A DNA stretch of 64,000 nt from Leptodontidium sp. MPI-SDFR-AT-0119 (taxonomy: Eukaryota > Ascomycota > Leotiomycetes > Helotiales > Leptodontidiaceae), in assembly GCA_020726505.1 (NCBI GenBank), contig JAHLEZ010000001.1:434001-498000 (forward strand). Direction: 5' to 3'. How positions within the stretch are numbered: the first letter of the stretch is position 1; every line of letters begins with the position of its first letter. Both the position numbers and the translations under genes were made by a program. Under the pieces are notes generated by a model, which saw nothing but the letters and a program-made list of their open reading frames with translations, was not told the origin of the DNA and did no database searches. Shown here one piece after another: positions 49,678-60,263 of the stretch.

Positions 49678-52641
49678 ATGGCTGCCGCCGCCTTCGAGCA
49701 ACCGCCCAAATTCGACCTTGGAGGAGCTTGGAACTGGACGTTCAACGCTACGCAGTACGTGCCATCTGCGAAAGACCTCGCTCTTGCTGGTCCTCGCATG
49801 TTCATGAAGCTGGGGTCCTTCCTATCCGTTCCTGAAGCTGTTGACAACATACTGGGAGGTGTACGGCTGGGACAGAGGATCATACCAGAGGCTACGGGGA
49901 ACGGAGGTATCGTGGATGCAGTCACTACAGCTGCTGCCGGTGGATTTGGAAACGGAAACCCTATACACGCCGGCACCCAGATACTGGTCGACATGGAGGA
50001 ACAGGCCGGTGGTCTGACAAATCGATTTACAATGGAGAGTGTTCGGAGCCTGGGAAACGTCTTCAGCTATGCTACAAGCAAGTGGGCTTTGGGATGCATC
50101 GTCGTCGCTGTGGTTCTGAACAGGACGTTTGTCTATGCTTCAACAAGGCGGAACCTGGCTCTACCTTGGAAAGTCCGATTCCTCATCCGACTGTTACCGA
50201 TTGTTCTACTACTGGCACAGTGTCGGTCTATGCTTCAGTCTATACAGTGTCAGACATCTCCGGATTTCGCGCTCCTACGCTGGGGAAATGCTTCAAGGTC
50301 CTCCGATTTGATGTTCACCCAAAACGGGGGGTATCTACACGAGCTCAGTTCGGCACTTTTGTTTGGAGCAAGTGACGAGGCTTCATGCGTGGCTGTTGGT
50401 ATGACAGAGCCCGAATTCGACGAAGAGATTGCGAAGACAACCCCCGATGGAGAAATGCCAAAGACGGAACTTACAGGTTCTCTGTCACTACTATGGCCGC
50501 TATTCAAGACGTTTTGCTTTAGCCAGTTCGTGGAGACCCTTTCCTGTGCTGTGTCAGGCCGCCCAGTAGCTGGAGAAACCGGGATGACACTATTTGAACA
50601 CTCGCTGGCCTTTGCAGAAGCAGACGCAGCGATTGGAAACCAACTAGGATTTGGACCTTTTGGGACCATTAAGGATGGCAATTCTACTTCAACAGCTGAA
50701 GCAACCAAGATTGCTATCACACGCAGCATGATCATGAAGAAAGTCAATACCACTCCTGAAGTACTCCTCGTCGGATTTCTCTCGGCCATGAACCATCTCA
50801 CAAGTCACATACTTGCAATCTTCAACCTGCAAGGGCGCTGCCGGCTTGCCAATACTGGTTTCTGGGGCTTGTCATTCATGACAGCTATTGTCTGGAGCAT
50901 CTGGTCTTTCTCGATTGACGATCTTCCCAACCAGAGCTTACTGAGATTCCCGACGGTGTGCGTCATCGGATTCGTTCCTCATGTTCTAGTTCTGTTCGGC
51001 ATTATTGGATGCTCCTTCATCTATGCAACCGCTCTGATCTTGTCAGCTTTGGCACCGCCAGCCATCGAGGATGTCAGCTCCTCAGACGAGCCTCCACCGT
51101 CGCAGAATCCATTTTACCGAAGAGTGCTGGCCGCACATCGCAACATGCAAGCAAACGTTCCGCTTTCTAGTATCAGAATTACCCTTCACATGGATTTCTA
51201 TACAGCCCTTCTGAGAACTGGTTTTGCCATCATGACCATGGCAAGTGAAGCTGTTTACTTAAACGAAAGTCGTGGAGTCAGCATTAAGCAACGAACATGG
51301 CTTGAGGAGGATCGACTTCGAGAAATCGAGGCTGTTGGGGCGCAGTGGCTAGGTCCAACATTCAAGTTGAACGATCCAGATGCAAGTCTTGCAGATGGCT
51401 TGACTGACAACATTGGCCTTGTAGCAGCCAAAGACCAACCTATGGATCTGCTTCAAAAGTCATCCAGTGGTTATGCAAGAGAAATGACCGCAAAGAAGCC
51501 GGCTGCAAGTGGCAAGGGAAGAGAAAGAGGCATAGGTGTGAATGGAGTTGGAGCTACAGAAAGAAGTGGAAGATGGATTATGGCTTTGGAGTTTTTCCTG
51601 GGCATTAATAGGTTGCTACTGAGCTGGTGGGCATCTCTCGCTTTACGGCTGCTTTCTCGAGCAGGCTATCAACGCCGGCCAGGATGGCTTCTGTGGTTGG
51701 TCAGAATGCCCAAGGCAAACCAGACAATAGCATCAGCACCGGACAAGAATGATCCCGATTCGCTCAACTTCTGGCTTCTGAGCATTGATGGAGAGATGAC
51801 ATTGCCCAAGGATGAGCATGTAGACGTCGAGGCAGAAATGAGGAACAGAATTCGACTATCTCAAGGACACTGGGATGATTCTGAAGAGAAGAAGCTGGAT
51901 TCGAATCTGTATAGTTGGTGGCTTCATGGAGGTTGGTGGGGTGGCGATGATAATAGTGGAAACTTCAACCCCGATCAAGCAGAACTTGACGAAGATACTA
52001 CCAGCGTTGTGTCATTCTCAACGACTAATGATGAGCACGAATGGGAGTCGGATAGTGGGCACGAGGATGGCAGAAGGACGCCAACTCAAGAAAATCCTTT
52101 CTTCTCTAGAGAGTCGAGCCCATTTACCGACACACCTCTCACATCATCCGATCTTGCCCAACTCCTCCACCCAAAGACACCCGAGCAACGAGCTGAAGCT
52201 CAAGCTCTATCCGCTCATTTGCAAAGCGACAACATCGTAACCCGTTCCCGATATCGCAACATCATGCAACGCGAACGCGCCAAAGTCCTCACATCGACTC
52301 TCCATCGCCCCTCTAACTTCGCTTCTTCTTCCGCGACTGGCAAACTCACGCTTGAAGAGGAGGCTCAGATCCTCGAACACCTCATCATCTCCCGCCGCAA
52401 CTTCAACGCATCGACATCCTCAGGCCAGCCAAAGAGCTGGGCTAAAGGTGCCTCTGGTATGGGTGATGGCGGCCCTCAATGTGTGGTATGCCAGAGCTCT
52501 CCTAGAAGTATCATCGTCTGGCCATGTCGGTGCTTGAGCTTATGTGACGACTGCCGTGTGACGCTCGCGATGAACAATTTCGATAAGTGTGTTTGCTGCC
52601 GCAGAGACGTTGCGAGTTTCTCTAGGGTGTTTGTTCCTTAA
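49678..52641 (+). CDS. Multipass membrane RING-type E3 ubiquitin ligase, Asi1/Asi3-like
   Basis: A single exon of 987 residues with a good start context (GACCATGG). Several hydrophobic segments can be seen: about 137-155 (WALGCIVVAVVLNRTFVY), 165-182 (FLIRLLPIVLLLAQ), 400-420, 430-455 (VCVIGFVPHVLVLFGIIG) and others. A long acidic and Ser-rich cytosolic or nucleoplasmic stretch follows. The C-terminal RING (935-976) reads CVVC, then PCRCLSLCDDCR, then KCVCCRR. This layout, N-terminal membrane segments and an extreme C-terminal RING with WPCRCLSLCDDCR, resembles yeast Asi1/Asi3, the inner-nuclear-membrane ligases for protein quality control. Orthology is inferred from layout; substrates are unknown. 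Confidence 0.82.
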   Translation: MAAAAFEQPPKFDLGGAWNWTFNATQYVPSAKDLALAGPRMFMKLGSFLSVPEAVDNILGGVRLGQRIIPEATGNGGIVDAVTTAAAGGFGNGNPIHAGTQILVDMEEQAGGLTNRFTMESVRSLGNVFSYATSKWALGCIVVAVVLNRTFVYASTRRNLALPWKVRFLIRLLPIVLLLAQCRSMLQSIQCQTSPDFALLRWGNASRSSDLMFTQNGGYLHELSSALLFGASDEASCVAVGMTEPEFDEEIAKTTPDGEMPKTELTGSLSLLWPLFKTFCFSQFVETLSCAVSGRPVAGETGMTLFEHSLAFAEADAAIGNQLGFGPFGTIKDGNSTSTAEATKIAITRSMIMKKVNTTPEVLLVGFLSAMNHLTSHILAIFNLQGRCRLANTGFWGLSFMTAIVWSIWSFSIDDLPNQSLLRFPTVCVIGFVPHVLVLFGIIGCSFIYATALILSALAPPAIEDVSSSDEPPPSQNPFYRRVLAAHRNMQANVPLSSIRITLHMDFYTALLRTGFAIMTMASEAVYLNESRGVSIKQRTWLEEDRLREIEAVGAQWLGPTFKLNDPDASLADGLTDNIGLVAAKDQPMDLLQKSSSGYAREMTAKKPAASGKGRERGIGVNGVGATERSGRWIMALEFFLGINRLLLSWWASLALRLLSRAGYQRRPGWLLWLVRMPKANQTIASAPDKNDPDSLNFWLLSIDGEMTLPKDEHVDVEAEMRNRIRLSQGHWDDSEEKKLDSNLYSWWLHGGWWGGDDNSGNFNPDQAELDEDTTSVVSFSTTNDEHEWESDSGHEDGRRTPTQENPFFSRESSPFTDTPLTSSDLAQLLHPKTPEQRAEAQALSAHLQSDNIVTRSRYRNIMQRERAKVLTSTLHRPSNFASSSATGKLTLEEEAQILEHLIISRRNFNASTSSGQPKSWAKGASGMGDGGPQCVVCQSSPRSIIVWPCRCLSLCDDCRVTLAMNNFDKCVCCRRDVASFSRVFVP

Positions 52642-53525
52642 AGCCCCAGCACATATGGGTAGTGATTGCGTTGGATCGATGGGCACTTTGAGCCTTAGTG
52701 TGGGGGACATTTGGGAATTGAATTGAATTGAATTGCACTTTAGCTTTGCATGCATGCATGGCGTTTGGGTTAGGATGGACGGGATTGGCATTCATTCGTT
52801 GTGCTCAACACACGCACTTCTCTTCTTGTAGGCTAGTTAGTAGACTGTAGTCTGAACGAGAGATGATATTTGATGAGAGCGGGACGTTTCTGCGCCTGCT
52901 TGCTTTCTGTCCGCTTTCTTTCCACTAAGCTTTCAGTTGTATGTACCCATGTAGTTCTTTCTCAGAGACTTTTTAAATTCGCTGCAATGCAGGATTGCTC
53001 TTTCTGATCTGGCTGACCATTCGTCAACCTCCTGCCGCTTTCTACATCTGGCGTTCTTAAGATCTCTCGCTCTTTCCCCCTTAGTACAGTCCACGGGGGT
53101 GTTTCAGCATGTACCTTTTCCATTTCCTCGCGTTACTTCTACTTTTTCTTCCTCTGCCGTCATCGTCAACACAACTTACATCTCTTCTACCCATCCATCG
53201 ATACTAGCTTTAGCTTTGCTTGCGGAAGTTGTCATTATACGGTTATACGGTATTCTTTTTCATTGATTGGCGATCTGCAAGGAAGGGATACACGGCTCCG
53301 TCAACTGTCATTAAGGAACCTACTCGTGTAGCTCTCTTCGAAGTGTTGGCGCGGATAACTACACCAACGACACGTCTCTACCGGCTTGATCGACAAAACA
53401 CTTGCCCGATTCTACTCCTTCGGTCTTGCTGCTGCTGTTGCACTACTCCACCCCTCTTGCTCCTATAAATTACCACCGAGCTCTCCATTACACCAAGCTT
53501 TCCATTTCTCGATAAGTAGCCCACC
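52642..53525. other. Intergenic interval with simple repeats
   Basis: Contains GAATT repeats near 52,720 and GCATGCATGCATG near 52,750. The right half is pyrimidine-rich and precedes the MYND gene, so it probably holds its promoter and leader. No gene recognised. Confidence 0.5.
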
Positions 53526-54495
53526 ATGGTTCCTCTCAGTACGAATGCAGAGCCGACGATGCAAGCTTCTGTCGAGTCGGACTATGAGGATGTCGATCCT
53601 GAGGATGATGTGCCACTCAAGGATGGAGAACCACTTCAAGAGAATGCACATCCTGCGCGAGGTCCTACGATGATGGATCATCCTACCAACAGAGTTCTGA
53701 AGCCTAGTGGAGATGTTGCAACGATGGATCCTCGTAGTCAGAGTGCTACAAGTATGGACATGTCCGCCATCAAGAGTCATCTGCCTAATGGAGGTGCTGT
53801 ATCGACTCCTCCTCCTCCTTCAAGCACGAAGCCTCAGCTCCTCAACACCCCATTCGCCGAACCACGCGAGTGCCACAACCAGAAGTGCGATAAAGTCGAG
53901 CCCAAGTTTGGAGATTTCAAAAATTGCGTGAAGTGCAAGATGGCTCCATACTGTAGCAAGGAATGCAAAAAGAATGATCGTAAGGCCCACAAGAAGGAGT
54001 GTCCAGAGCTTGACAAAAAGAGAATGTCAATGAAACGCGTCATTGCAGAGGCGGAAATACAGAGGATGGAGGATTTAGGTGCAAAATACGTTGCGATAGG
54101 GAAGGATATGTTTATCGAGGACGTGATCCAAAAATACACCGACGGAGAAATGATGGAACGATACATAGATGCCTTTCGTTTATCACGTTTGGACAAGCTC
54201 AAGGAACGTAAAGAGCGCAACATCCAAAGCGGCATCCTCGGCGACAAGAATCCTCAACTGGGGTTCAAAAAAATTCCTTGACAGCTTAGAGCAACGTGAC
54301 GAGATATACGCACCATGGCTGAGAATAGCTGGCCAGAGAAAGGCTTGTGAACGCCTTGCCAATCTTCAACATGGTTGGAGTAATATTCATCAACCTGTTA
54401 CTGAAGCGGAAATCAAAGACCACTATGGAGGCGCAAGCCATTTGGCTGTGTTGAGGGGGTTGGCAGGTATAGCTCATGGCACAGTGGGTGGTTGA
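53526..54495 (+). CDS. MYND zinc-finger protein with an apparent one-base frameshift
   Basis: From ATG 53526 the frame runs 251 codons to TGA at 54279-54281; the natural continuation lies in the next frame up to TGA at 54495. The switch falls in a run of seven A at 54267-54273: one A fewer would join GFKK directly to FLDSLEQRDE. The N-terminus is acidic and disordered; the MYND finger is at 116-159 (CHNQKC ... CVKCKMAPYCSKECKKNDRK ... KKEC) with all zinc ligands present. The second part (RYIDAFRLSRLDK, then APWLRIAGQRKACERLA and HYGGASHLAVLRGLAG) matches the helical domain of fungal MYND proteins. The break may be a sequencing error, a recent mutation or, least likely, programmed frameshifting. 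Confidence 0.7.
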
Positions 54496-54916
54496 TTCGG
54501 AAACCGTTATCTGTCCTGTCCGGACACGATTTGCTTTCAGCATCATTGTTTTGGGCAGAAGTCTTAGCGAGCCTGATACCAACAAAAAATTCGTTTCTTC
54601 ACCGCTACCTTGTCCCAATATGTCAATGCTAGTGATGCATCGTGAGTACTTCCTCAGGTGCCCGTGGCTTGCAGTTTGGGCTAGTTCAAGGCTGATCTGA
54701 AACATATCTCGAACCCTTCATCAGATTGGATGGTTCCTGAGCTATTCCAGAAACGCAAGTGCCTGCCAAGGAAACTGGCGTACCTCTATTCCTTTTTCAG
54801 CTCATACGTGGCAAATCATCAATAGCTTTAAAGTCAATTGGTGAGATACATATAGCAAGTGCATGCAACATGATTTCATATACTCTGGCAGTCAAGTTCT
54901 CTGAAGACTTCGGAAG
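54496..54916. other. Intergenic interval without a recognised gene
   Basis: 421 bp between the MYND gene and the LysM gene; presumably the LysM promoter. I see no gene in it. Confidence 0.5.
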
Positions 54917-56506
54917 ATGAAGCGATCAATATCAACAATCCGGCGTCTGTTCTCGCGTGACACATCGTCCTCTACATCTCGACAACTGCAAGCTACTGCG
55001 ATGAATGCATCAACATACACCATCAAAGCAGGTGATACATTGTCAACTATAGCCTCAAATTCGGAAACAACTGTCGCTGCACTCCAACAAGCGAATCCGG
55101 GGATCAACCCAAACAATCTCCAAGTGGGGCAGGTTATCCAACTTCCACAAGCAGCATCTCGATATACTGTCCAGGCGGGAGATACATTTACTTCGATTGC
55201 AGAAAAGCTTGGTACAACAGTTGCGGCTTTGCAAGCTGCGAATCCAGGTGTGAATTCGAATAATCTTCAGATTGGAGCGCAGCTTGTTATCCCCTCTTCT
55301 ACAACTCCGACTCAACCTGCACCGCCTGCTCCAGCTCCACAACCGCAGCCTGCGCCATCGGGGAAATATACCATCCAGTCAGGTGATACTTTCACAACTA
55401 TTGCTGCTAAGCTTGGTACGAGTGTCACTGCTCTTCAAGCTGCGAATCCGGGAATCAATCCCAATGCGCTTCAAATCGGAGTTCAGATCTCGGTTCCTAC
55501 GGCATCAACGCCAGCACCCACTCCAACTCCAGTTCCTACCCAGCCTTCTCCAGCACCAGGAGGTAAATACACGATTCAATCAGGAGATACATATGGCAGT
55601 ATCGCAGCGAAGCTAGGAACGACCGTTGCGGCAATCCAAGCTGCGAATCCGGGAGTGAATCCAAATACTTTGCAAGTTGGAAGCCAGATCAACATCCCGT
55701 CGACTACGCAACCGAGCCCTGGACCTGTTACTCCAACTCCTGTACCAACAGCTCCTGCAACAGGGACATATGTCATACAATCTGGTGATACATTCACGAC
55801 CATCGCGGCGAAATTCAATACCAGCGTCTCCGCAATCGAAGCTGCAAACCCAAGCGTCAAGCCAACCTCTCTCCAAGTTGGACAGAGCATTAACCTCCCC
55901 TCCGGATCTAGCTCTACTCCGGGGTCAGGAAATACAGGAGGTGGAGGGGGAGGTACGGTTCCCCCCAGCACAGGCGGCTATGTTGACTACAGCGGTCCAG
56001 CATCTGCCTTCCCGTCCCCCGCGCAATGGGCATCTTATGCGACTCTCTGGGCCAAAAACGCCTCCCTAATGAGTTTCTCTGACAGCCCTTCTGAGATCGC
56101 CCTTATCGGGTCCTCCATCCCCCTCGTCGCAAGCGAATCCAACCTCGACGCACGCGTAATCCTCTGCATAATAATGCAAGAATCCGGTGGCAACGTACGG
56201 GTCGGGAATACATTCAACGGAGTCGTCAACACGGGGATAATGCAAGCTTTCAACGGATCCTCATTCAACCCTGCTGATCCTGCGGGGAGTATACTGCAGA
56301 TGATTAGAGATGGGGCGATGGGGACTACGAATGGACCCGGTCTTAAGCAGGCGTGGGAGGAGTTTGGGAATTATTATGAGGCGGCGAGGAAGTATAATAG
56401 TGGGAGTGTGGATAGGAACCAGTTGAATAATCCGCTGGGTGCGACGGCGGGGTATGTGAGGGATTTGGCGAATCGGTTGATGGGTCATACGTGGGCTGGT
56501 ATGTAG
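54917..56506 (+). CDS. Five-LysM protein with a lytic-transglycosylase-like C-terminal domain
   Basis: A single exon of 529 residues. Five LysM repeats lie at about 34-77, 83-126, 150-193, 217-261 and 284-328; each starts YTIxxGDTF or similar and contains ANPGxNPxxLQxG. They are separated by Pro/Thr-rich linkers. A Gly-rich linker (340-347) leads to a domain at about 360-529 resembling goose-type or soluble lytic transglycosylases: RVILCIIMQESGGNVRVGN with Glu422 as the likely catalytic acid, and a later YYEAARKYNSG. LysM modules bind chitin or peptidoglycan. No classical signal peptide is seen at MKRSISTIRRLFSRD, so secretion would need another route or an unseen upstream exon. Many fungal LysM effectors lack an enzymatic domain; this combination points to chitin or bacterial-wall hydrolysis. 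Activity is inferred. Confidence 0.85.
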   Translation: MKRSISTIRRLFSRDTSSSTSRQLQATAMNASTYTIKAGDTLSTIASNSETTVAALQQANPGINPNNLQVGQVIQLPQAASRYTVQAGDTFTSIAEKLGTTVAALQAANPGVNSNNLQIGAQLVIPSSTTPTQPAPPAPAPQPQPAPSGKYTIQSGDTFTTIAAKLGTSVTALQAANPGINPNALQIGVQISVPTASTPAPTPTPVPTQPSPAPGGKYTIQSGDTYGSIAAKLGTTVAAIQAANPGVNPNTLQVGSQINIPSTTQPSPGPVTPTPVPTAPATGTYVIQSGDTFTTIAAKFNTSVSAIEAANPSVKPTSLQVGQSINLPSGSSSTPGSGNTGGGGGGTVPPSTGGYVDYSGPASAFPSPAQWASYATLWAKNASLMSFSDSPSEIALIGSSIPLVASESNLDARVILCIIMQESGGNVRVGNTFNGVVNTGIMQAFNGSSFNPADPAGSILQMIRDGAMGTTNGPGLKQAWEEFGNYYEAARKYNSGSVDRNQLNNPLGATAGYVRDLANRLMGHTWAGM

Positions 56507-57025
56507 GATGGTGGGATGGGTGGTGGGAGATAAGGGGTTAGAAAAGTGTATTGGGGTGGCCTGCGTGTTGTTTTGTGTAATGAAAAAAGTCTTTGTTTGT
56601 TGCTAGATGCGATGGTAGAGTTGGGGTAGAGGACAAAATTGAGAGGATATTTAAGCGAAGTAAACAAAATTTACCCCTGTCTTTGACCTCGGACAATTTA
56701 GAAGTTGGTTGGGCTTGGTGGGAAATGCGGTTGGAATGTGATATTGCTCTTCATAAACCTGGACCCAGAATCGGACGGAATGCCATTCGCATTTCTAGGA
56801 CTGAACAGTGAACACGAGGCTGGATGTGGAATGCTTCGAAGTAATAAAATGAATATTAGAAAATGTCGCAAGATTCAAGGTACAACAGATTGCTCGCCCA
56901 TGGATTCATGAGAGAAAGTCAATAAGAAATCCTTTACTTAATACAATTCCAAAGCAAAAGCAAAACTTCAATGTGCAGTCTCAAACAAAAGTCAAATTCG
57001 CTACCAATTTTAAAACATCAGCCCA

Positions 57026-57644
57026 TCAGAAAAAGTACACCCCATCCCCCTTAACTCTCCCTTCCTCCTCTAATTCCCTCAAAGCATTCTTGACTCTCGA
57101 CACCATCGCTGCTCCATATTTCGGCCTGCGCAACAAGTTAGCAATTGCTTTCTTTAAGAAACCAGTTAAGAGACGTGTTTCTATAAAGCTGTGCCTTCAA
57201 AATACAACGTAAAGACTTACCCTAAAGGCGGAACAGGAACACTAGAATCTGGCCTCAGCCACGGGATGCCCTTCTCACCACTACTGACACTCTCACAAGC
57301 AGCTCTAATAGTCTTCACCGCTTCATCATCAAACCCTCCGCCGAGAACCACAGCTTGAGGCGCCTGAGAGTAATTCTGCGTTCCGATGTTTCCTGGATCT
57401 TGAGTCGATGGTGTTTTTCCTGCTAGGAGCTTGGGGAGATCTGATACCCCAGCTGAGGTGGAGAGGATGACATGGATTACTGGGGGCAGGAATTAGAATC
57501 AGCATTAGAATGGATGGTTTACTAAATTCTCAATGGGAGGAAGAAGTGTGGCTGACCTTCACATTCGGGTTGGAGACCGGCTTTCACTGTTGTTGCTATC
57601 TGGGCCGTTTTCCCGCATAGGACGATCCGGAGTGGGTTCGCCAT
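57026..57644 (-). CDS. Small conserved-looking fungal protein of unknown function
   Basis: Three exons: 57644-57557, 57479-57221 and 57125-57026, with GT-AG introns of 77 and 95 bp (TTCTAAT branch; GTTGCGCAG acceptor), give 148 residues. The protein starts MANPLRIVLCGKTAQIATTV, continues with a beta-strand-like EVIHVILSTSAGVSDLPKLL, a GGGF motif and IPWLRPDSSVPVPPLGPKYG, and ends KGDGVYFF. The joined frame stays open across both introns, which is strong support for a real gene. The opening glycine-containing strand might be a Rossmann-like turn, but the family is unknown to me. Confidence 0.75.
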
Positions 57645-58391
57645 TTCCCCTCTTCTCCGCTACTTCGGATTCGAGAAAGATAGGCTGTGCAGAAGAGAAT
57701 TCTAATGTAAATATGAGAGCAAAAATTTCCGCTAGGAAATATTGAGTAATCGGAGGGTTGGATGCAGTGGAAGGGAATGAAGTGAAATTCTCGGATCATA
57801 CGACGTCTAGAAAAGGTAGAAGAACTTAGGGAAGCTTATTTATACTTCTTCATGTGAAAGCGGGTTTTCCATCAGACGAGGAATGTAAAACACCTGGCTT
57901 AGTGTACAGTAGTGCTGACGGGGGCCAGCCCAGCTGAACAAATGAATAACCCCGCATCGGACTGCGGATTACCCCACCTGCCTGACCTAGAGCGAACGCT
58001 ATGGACGGGAGATCGTCGGATGTGCCAAAGTGACATGTGAATATCTGAAGTGTAGATATTTCTGTGCGTTATATTTGTATTGTATTGTACTTCTCCAGAT
58101 CTTGGCGGCTGTGGATATGGACAAACTACTATACTCTCATTGGAATATTTGGTTGATGTGGAACCGAATAGTACAAGCGAGACCTGGAAGAGCATTCATC
58201 AATCAATAACCAGCTAGTGATTTCAAGGAATGACATCCTGCTTTTGAATATTAAGACTGAATGCAACTAGATGACTATCGGCGAAATTTTTCTTCGGCCA
58301 GTCCACAACTGTTAGAACTCAGAACCCGACTAACTATAGCTGACCTACCTTGACTGGCATTCCAGACATATTCAGCCCATATCTTCGGTAT
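57645..58391. other. Intergenic interval without a recognised gene
   Basis: Upstream of the small unknown gene and downstream of the HET gene. Open frames of up to 98 codons are unrecognised. I see nothing else here. Confidence 0.45.
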
Positions 58392-60263
58392 CTATAGCTG
58401 CTCCATGATATCCTCATCACGCGAGACCATTCTCTCGGCAAGAAAGAATGTGAACTTCTCCAAAGTTGCAGACGGTGGCCATCGAAGAATTCCCGAGCTC
58501 GCGACCTCGAAATCAATAGTATACTTGCGTCCTTCGTTCCCACTGGCTAGCCGCACGGATGCTGATACACTGTGGTAATTTTTCGGCCGGCACGACACAC
58601 GATCAGAACCAATTTCGTGCTCTCCTTCGAACAAATTCCACTCGCTCACAAGATTTGCCACAGTAGAAAGTTCCAATTTCCGGTCAGAATTGAGGGCCAG
58701 CAAGATTAGCTGTGGGGTGCCAAACGTCATTTTGGCGCGCAGAGATACCAGCAGTAAGATTGTTTCTCTCTGCTCATGATTGACGAAGTAGTAGAGCCGA
58801 ATTATATGACCCGCCGAGATATTTATTCTCATGGCCGACAAATTGAGATGATGCTGTTCGTTGGACAATGTCCAGGGGAACATATTTGGATGCCTGAATT
58901 TGTTCATCTCTATGGAGCTGGGCTGGAATGGTTGAAAGTTGTGTTCCAGGAGGGAGCTGATATTGACAACGATGCTGCTGTCTTGTGGATCACCTATCTT
59001 GCTACGAGGTTGAAACAGACGCTCTATTCCATCCACTGCCATATCTTCTTCCTTTTGTTGAATGTATACGATTGTGGATTGTGGAATATCCGAGAGACCT
59101 TTGGATGCGTATGTGTCGCAATCAATTCTGGTGTCCCGCAAGTTCTTGCTCAGAAATCTGTCTTTCCAAATTCGCACACATTTACAATCTTGAGCGAGTG
59201 GTTGATGGCCCTCTCCTGTAGCTATCTTCCCGGTTCTTCTGAGATAGATGGCAGGGCTTACATTCGGGTCGTCTGTTGACAAGTTTTGCAACAACGCAAC
59301 GTATACCTGGAATCCCATCTGCCGTGATGCCCAAAATTCGGGGTCACGGTACCCAAAGACATCTATAGGCATAAGGAACAGAGACAGGCGAAGCCCTTTA
59401 TTCGAAAACGTAGGCGGCTCTTCTCCTGATCTAAAGCATTCTCTCACGGGTTGTCCCACAGGGAAGCCTTCATTGCCTATGGCTTTTCGGATACCAGAAG
59501 AGCCTGCAAAGGATCTTGGGGATGATGCTAGAATGGTGCCATTGTCTTCCATAGAGTACCAAGCGAATAGGGACTCGTCATTAGATGACTTTAGAATTTC
59601 CTGCTGTAGTCTCTGAAATGCCTTCTCTCCCTCGCCGTAGAGAAGCGGCATATTGACGTCGAATAATCCCATCAAAGAATACGCTTCATCTTCGACACGA
59701 GTGGTCCGCCTATGTGCAGCCCACGACATCTTCTCAGCAATGCAACACGACCGGTAGTCCCACATATCTCGAATACCCGTGATTCTTGATAGGCGATTTC
59801 CCAAGCTTCTTTTGCTCCCGATATCAGACCAGTGGCGATCAAAGAATATCACAATCGTCGGGGCCAACAACTCTTGCAAAGTCCAGCCCCGCGTGAACCA
59901 GGCACTCCGCTCCAGTTGTGCGGGTACATTGAGCTTCCCATCCACGTCTGACAAGTATGCATAGCATAGTCTCGCTCTCTCGTACCATTTGAACATAGAA
60001 TTGATCGCCTCCGATAATTCGGCACTGCTGCTCTTATCGATGCAACAGGAATCGATCCAGGCGTATTCCCAACCCTCGGACTTTGCCTTAGCACAGCAGC
60101 CTTGGATCTTCGCATAGCCGGGCATGCCTGGTCCTCGCCCGCTTTGAAAGTCTTGAAATGTGACTTCTTCGTCATCCCATCTATGAGATAAGATCACGTA
60201 GTCGGGGACAGCTTTGTCGAAGAAGGTGTGAAGTGTGAGTGTGGTAGTGTTGACGAGACGCAT
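58392..60263 (-). CDS. HET-domain protein (heterokaryon-incompatibility type), HET-E N-terminal class without NACHT/WD40
   Basis: A single exon of 623 residues from ATG 60263, chosen because MRLVNTTTLTLHTFF matches the usual HET-E/HET-D-like beginning; the frame is open for 67 further codons upstream. The HET domain shows VILSHRWDDEEVTFQDF at 23-39, YAWIDSCCIDK at 67-77 and RGWTLQELLAPTIVIFFD at 125-142, the three conserved blocks. It continues with VEDEAYSLMGLFDVNMPLLY. The rest (about 330-623) lacks a NACHT ATPase or WD40 repeats and has no recognised domain. HET proteins trigger a cell-death response upon fusion with a genetically different strain; here that role is inferred from the domain. 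Confidence 0.88.
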   Translation of the reverse strand: MRLVNTTTLTLHTFFDKAVPDYVILSHRWDDEEVTFQDFQSGRGPGMPGYAKIQGCCAKAKSEGWEYAWIDSCCIDKSSSAELSEAINSMFKWYERARLCYAYLSDVDGKLNVPAQLERSAWFTRGWTLQELLAPTIVIFFDRHWSDIGSKRSLGNRLSRITGIRDMWDYRSCCIAEKMSWAAHRRTTRVEDEAYSLMGLFDVNMPLLYGEGEKAFQRLQQEILKSSNDESLFAWYSMEDNGTILASSPRSFAGSSGIRKAIGNEGFPVGQPVRECFRSGEEPPTFSNKGLRLSLFLMPIDVFGYRDPEFWASRQMGFQVYVALLQNLSTDDPNVSPAIYLRRTGKIATGEGHQPLAQDCKCVRIWKDRFLSKNLRDTRIDCDTYASKGLSDIPQSTIVYIQQKEEDMAVDGIERLFQPRSKIGDPQDSSIVVNISSLLEHNFQPFQPSSIEMNKFRHPNMFPWTLSNEQHHLNLSAMRINISAGHIIRLYYFVNHEQRETILLLVSLRAKMTFGTPQLILLALNSDRKLELSTVANLVSEWNLFEGEHEIGSDRVSCRPKNYHSVSASVRLASGNEGRKYTIDFEVASSGILRWPPSATLEKFTFFLAERMVSRDEDIMEQL

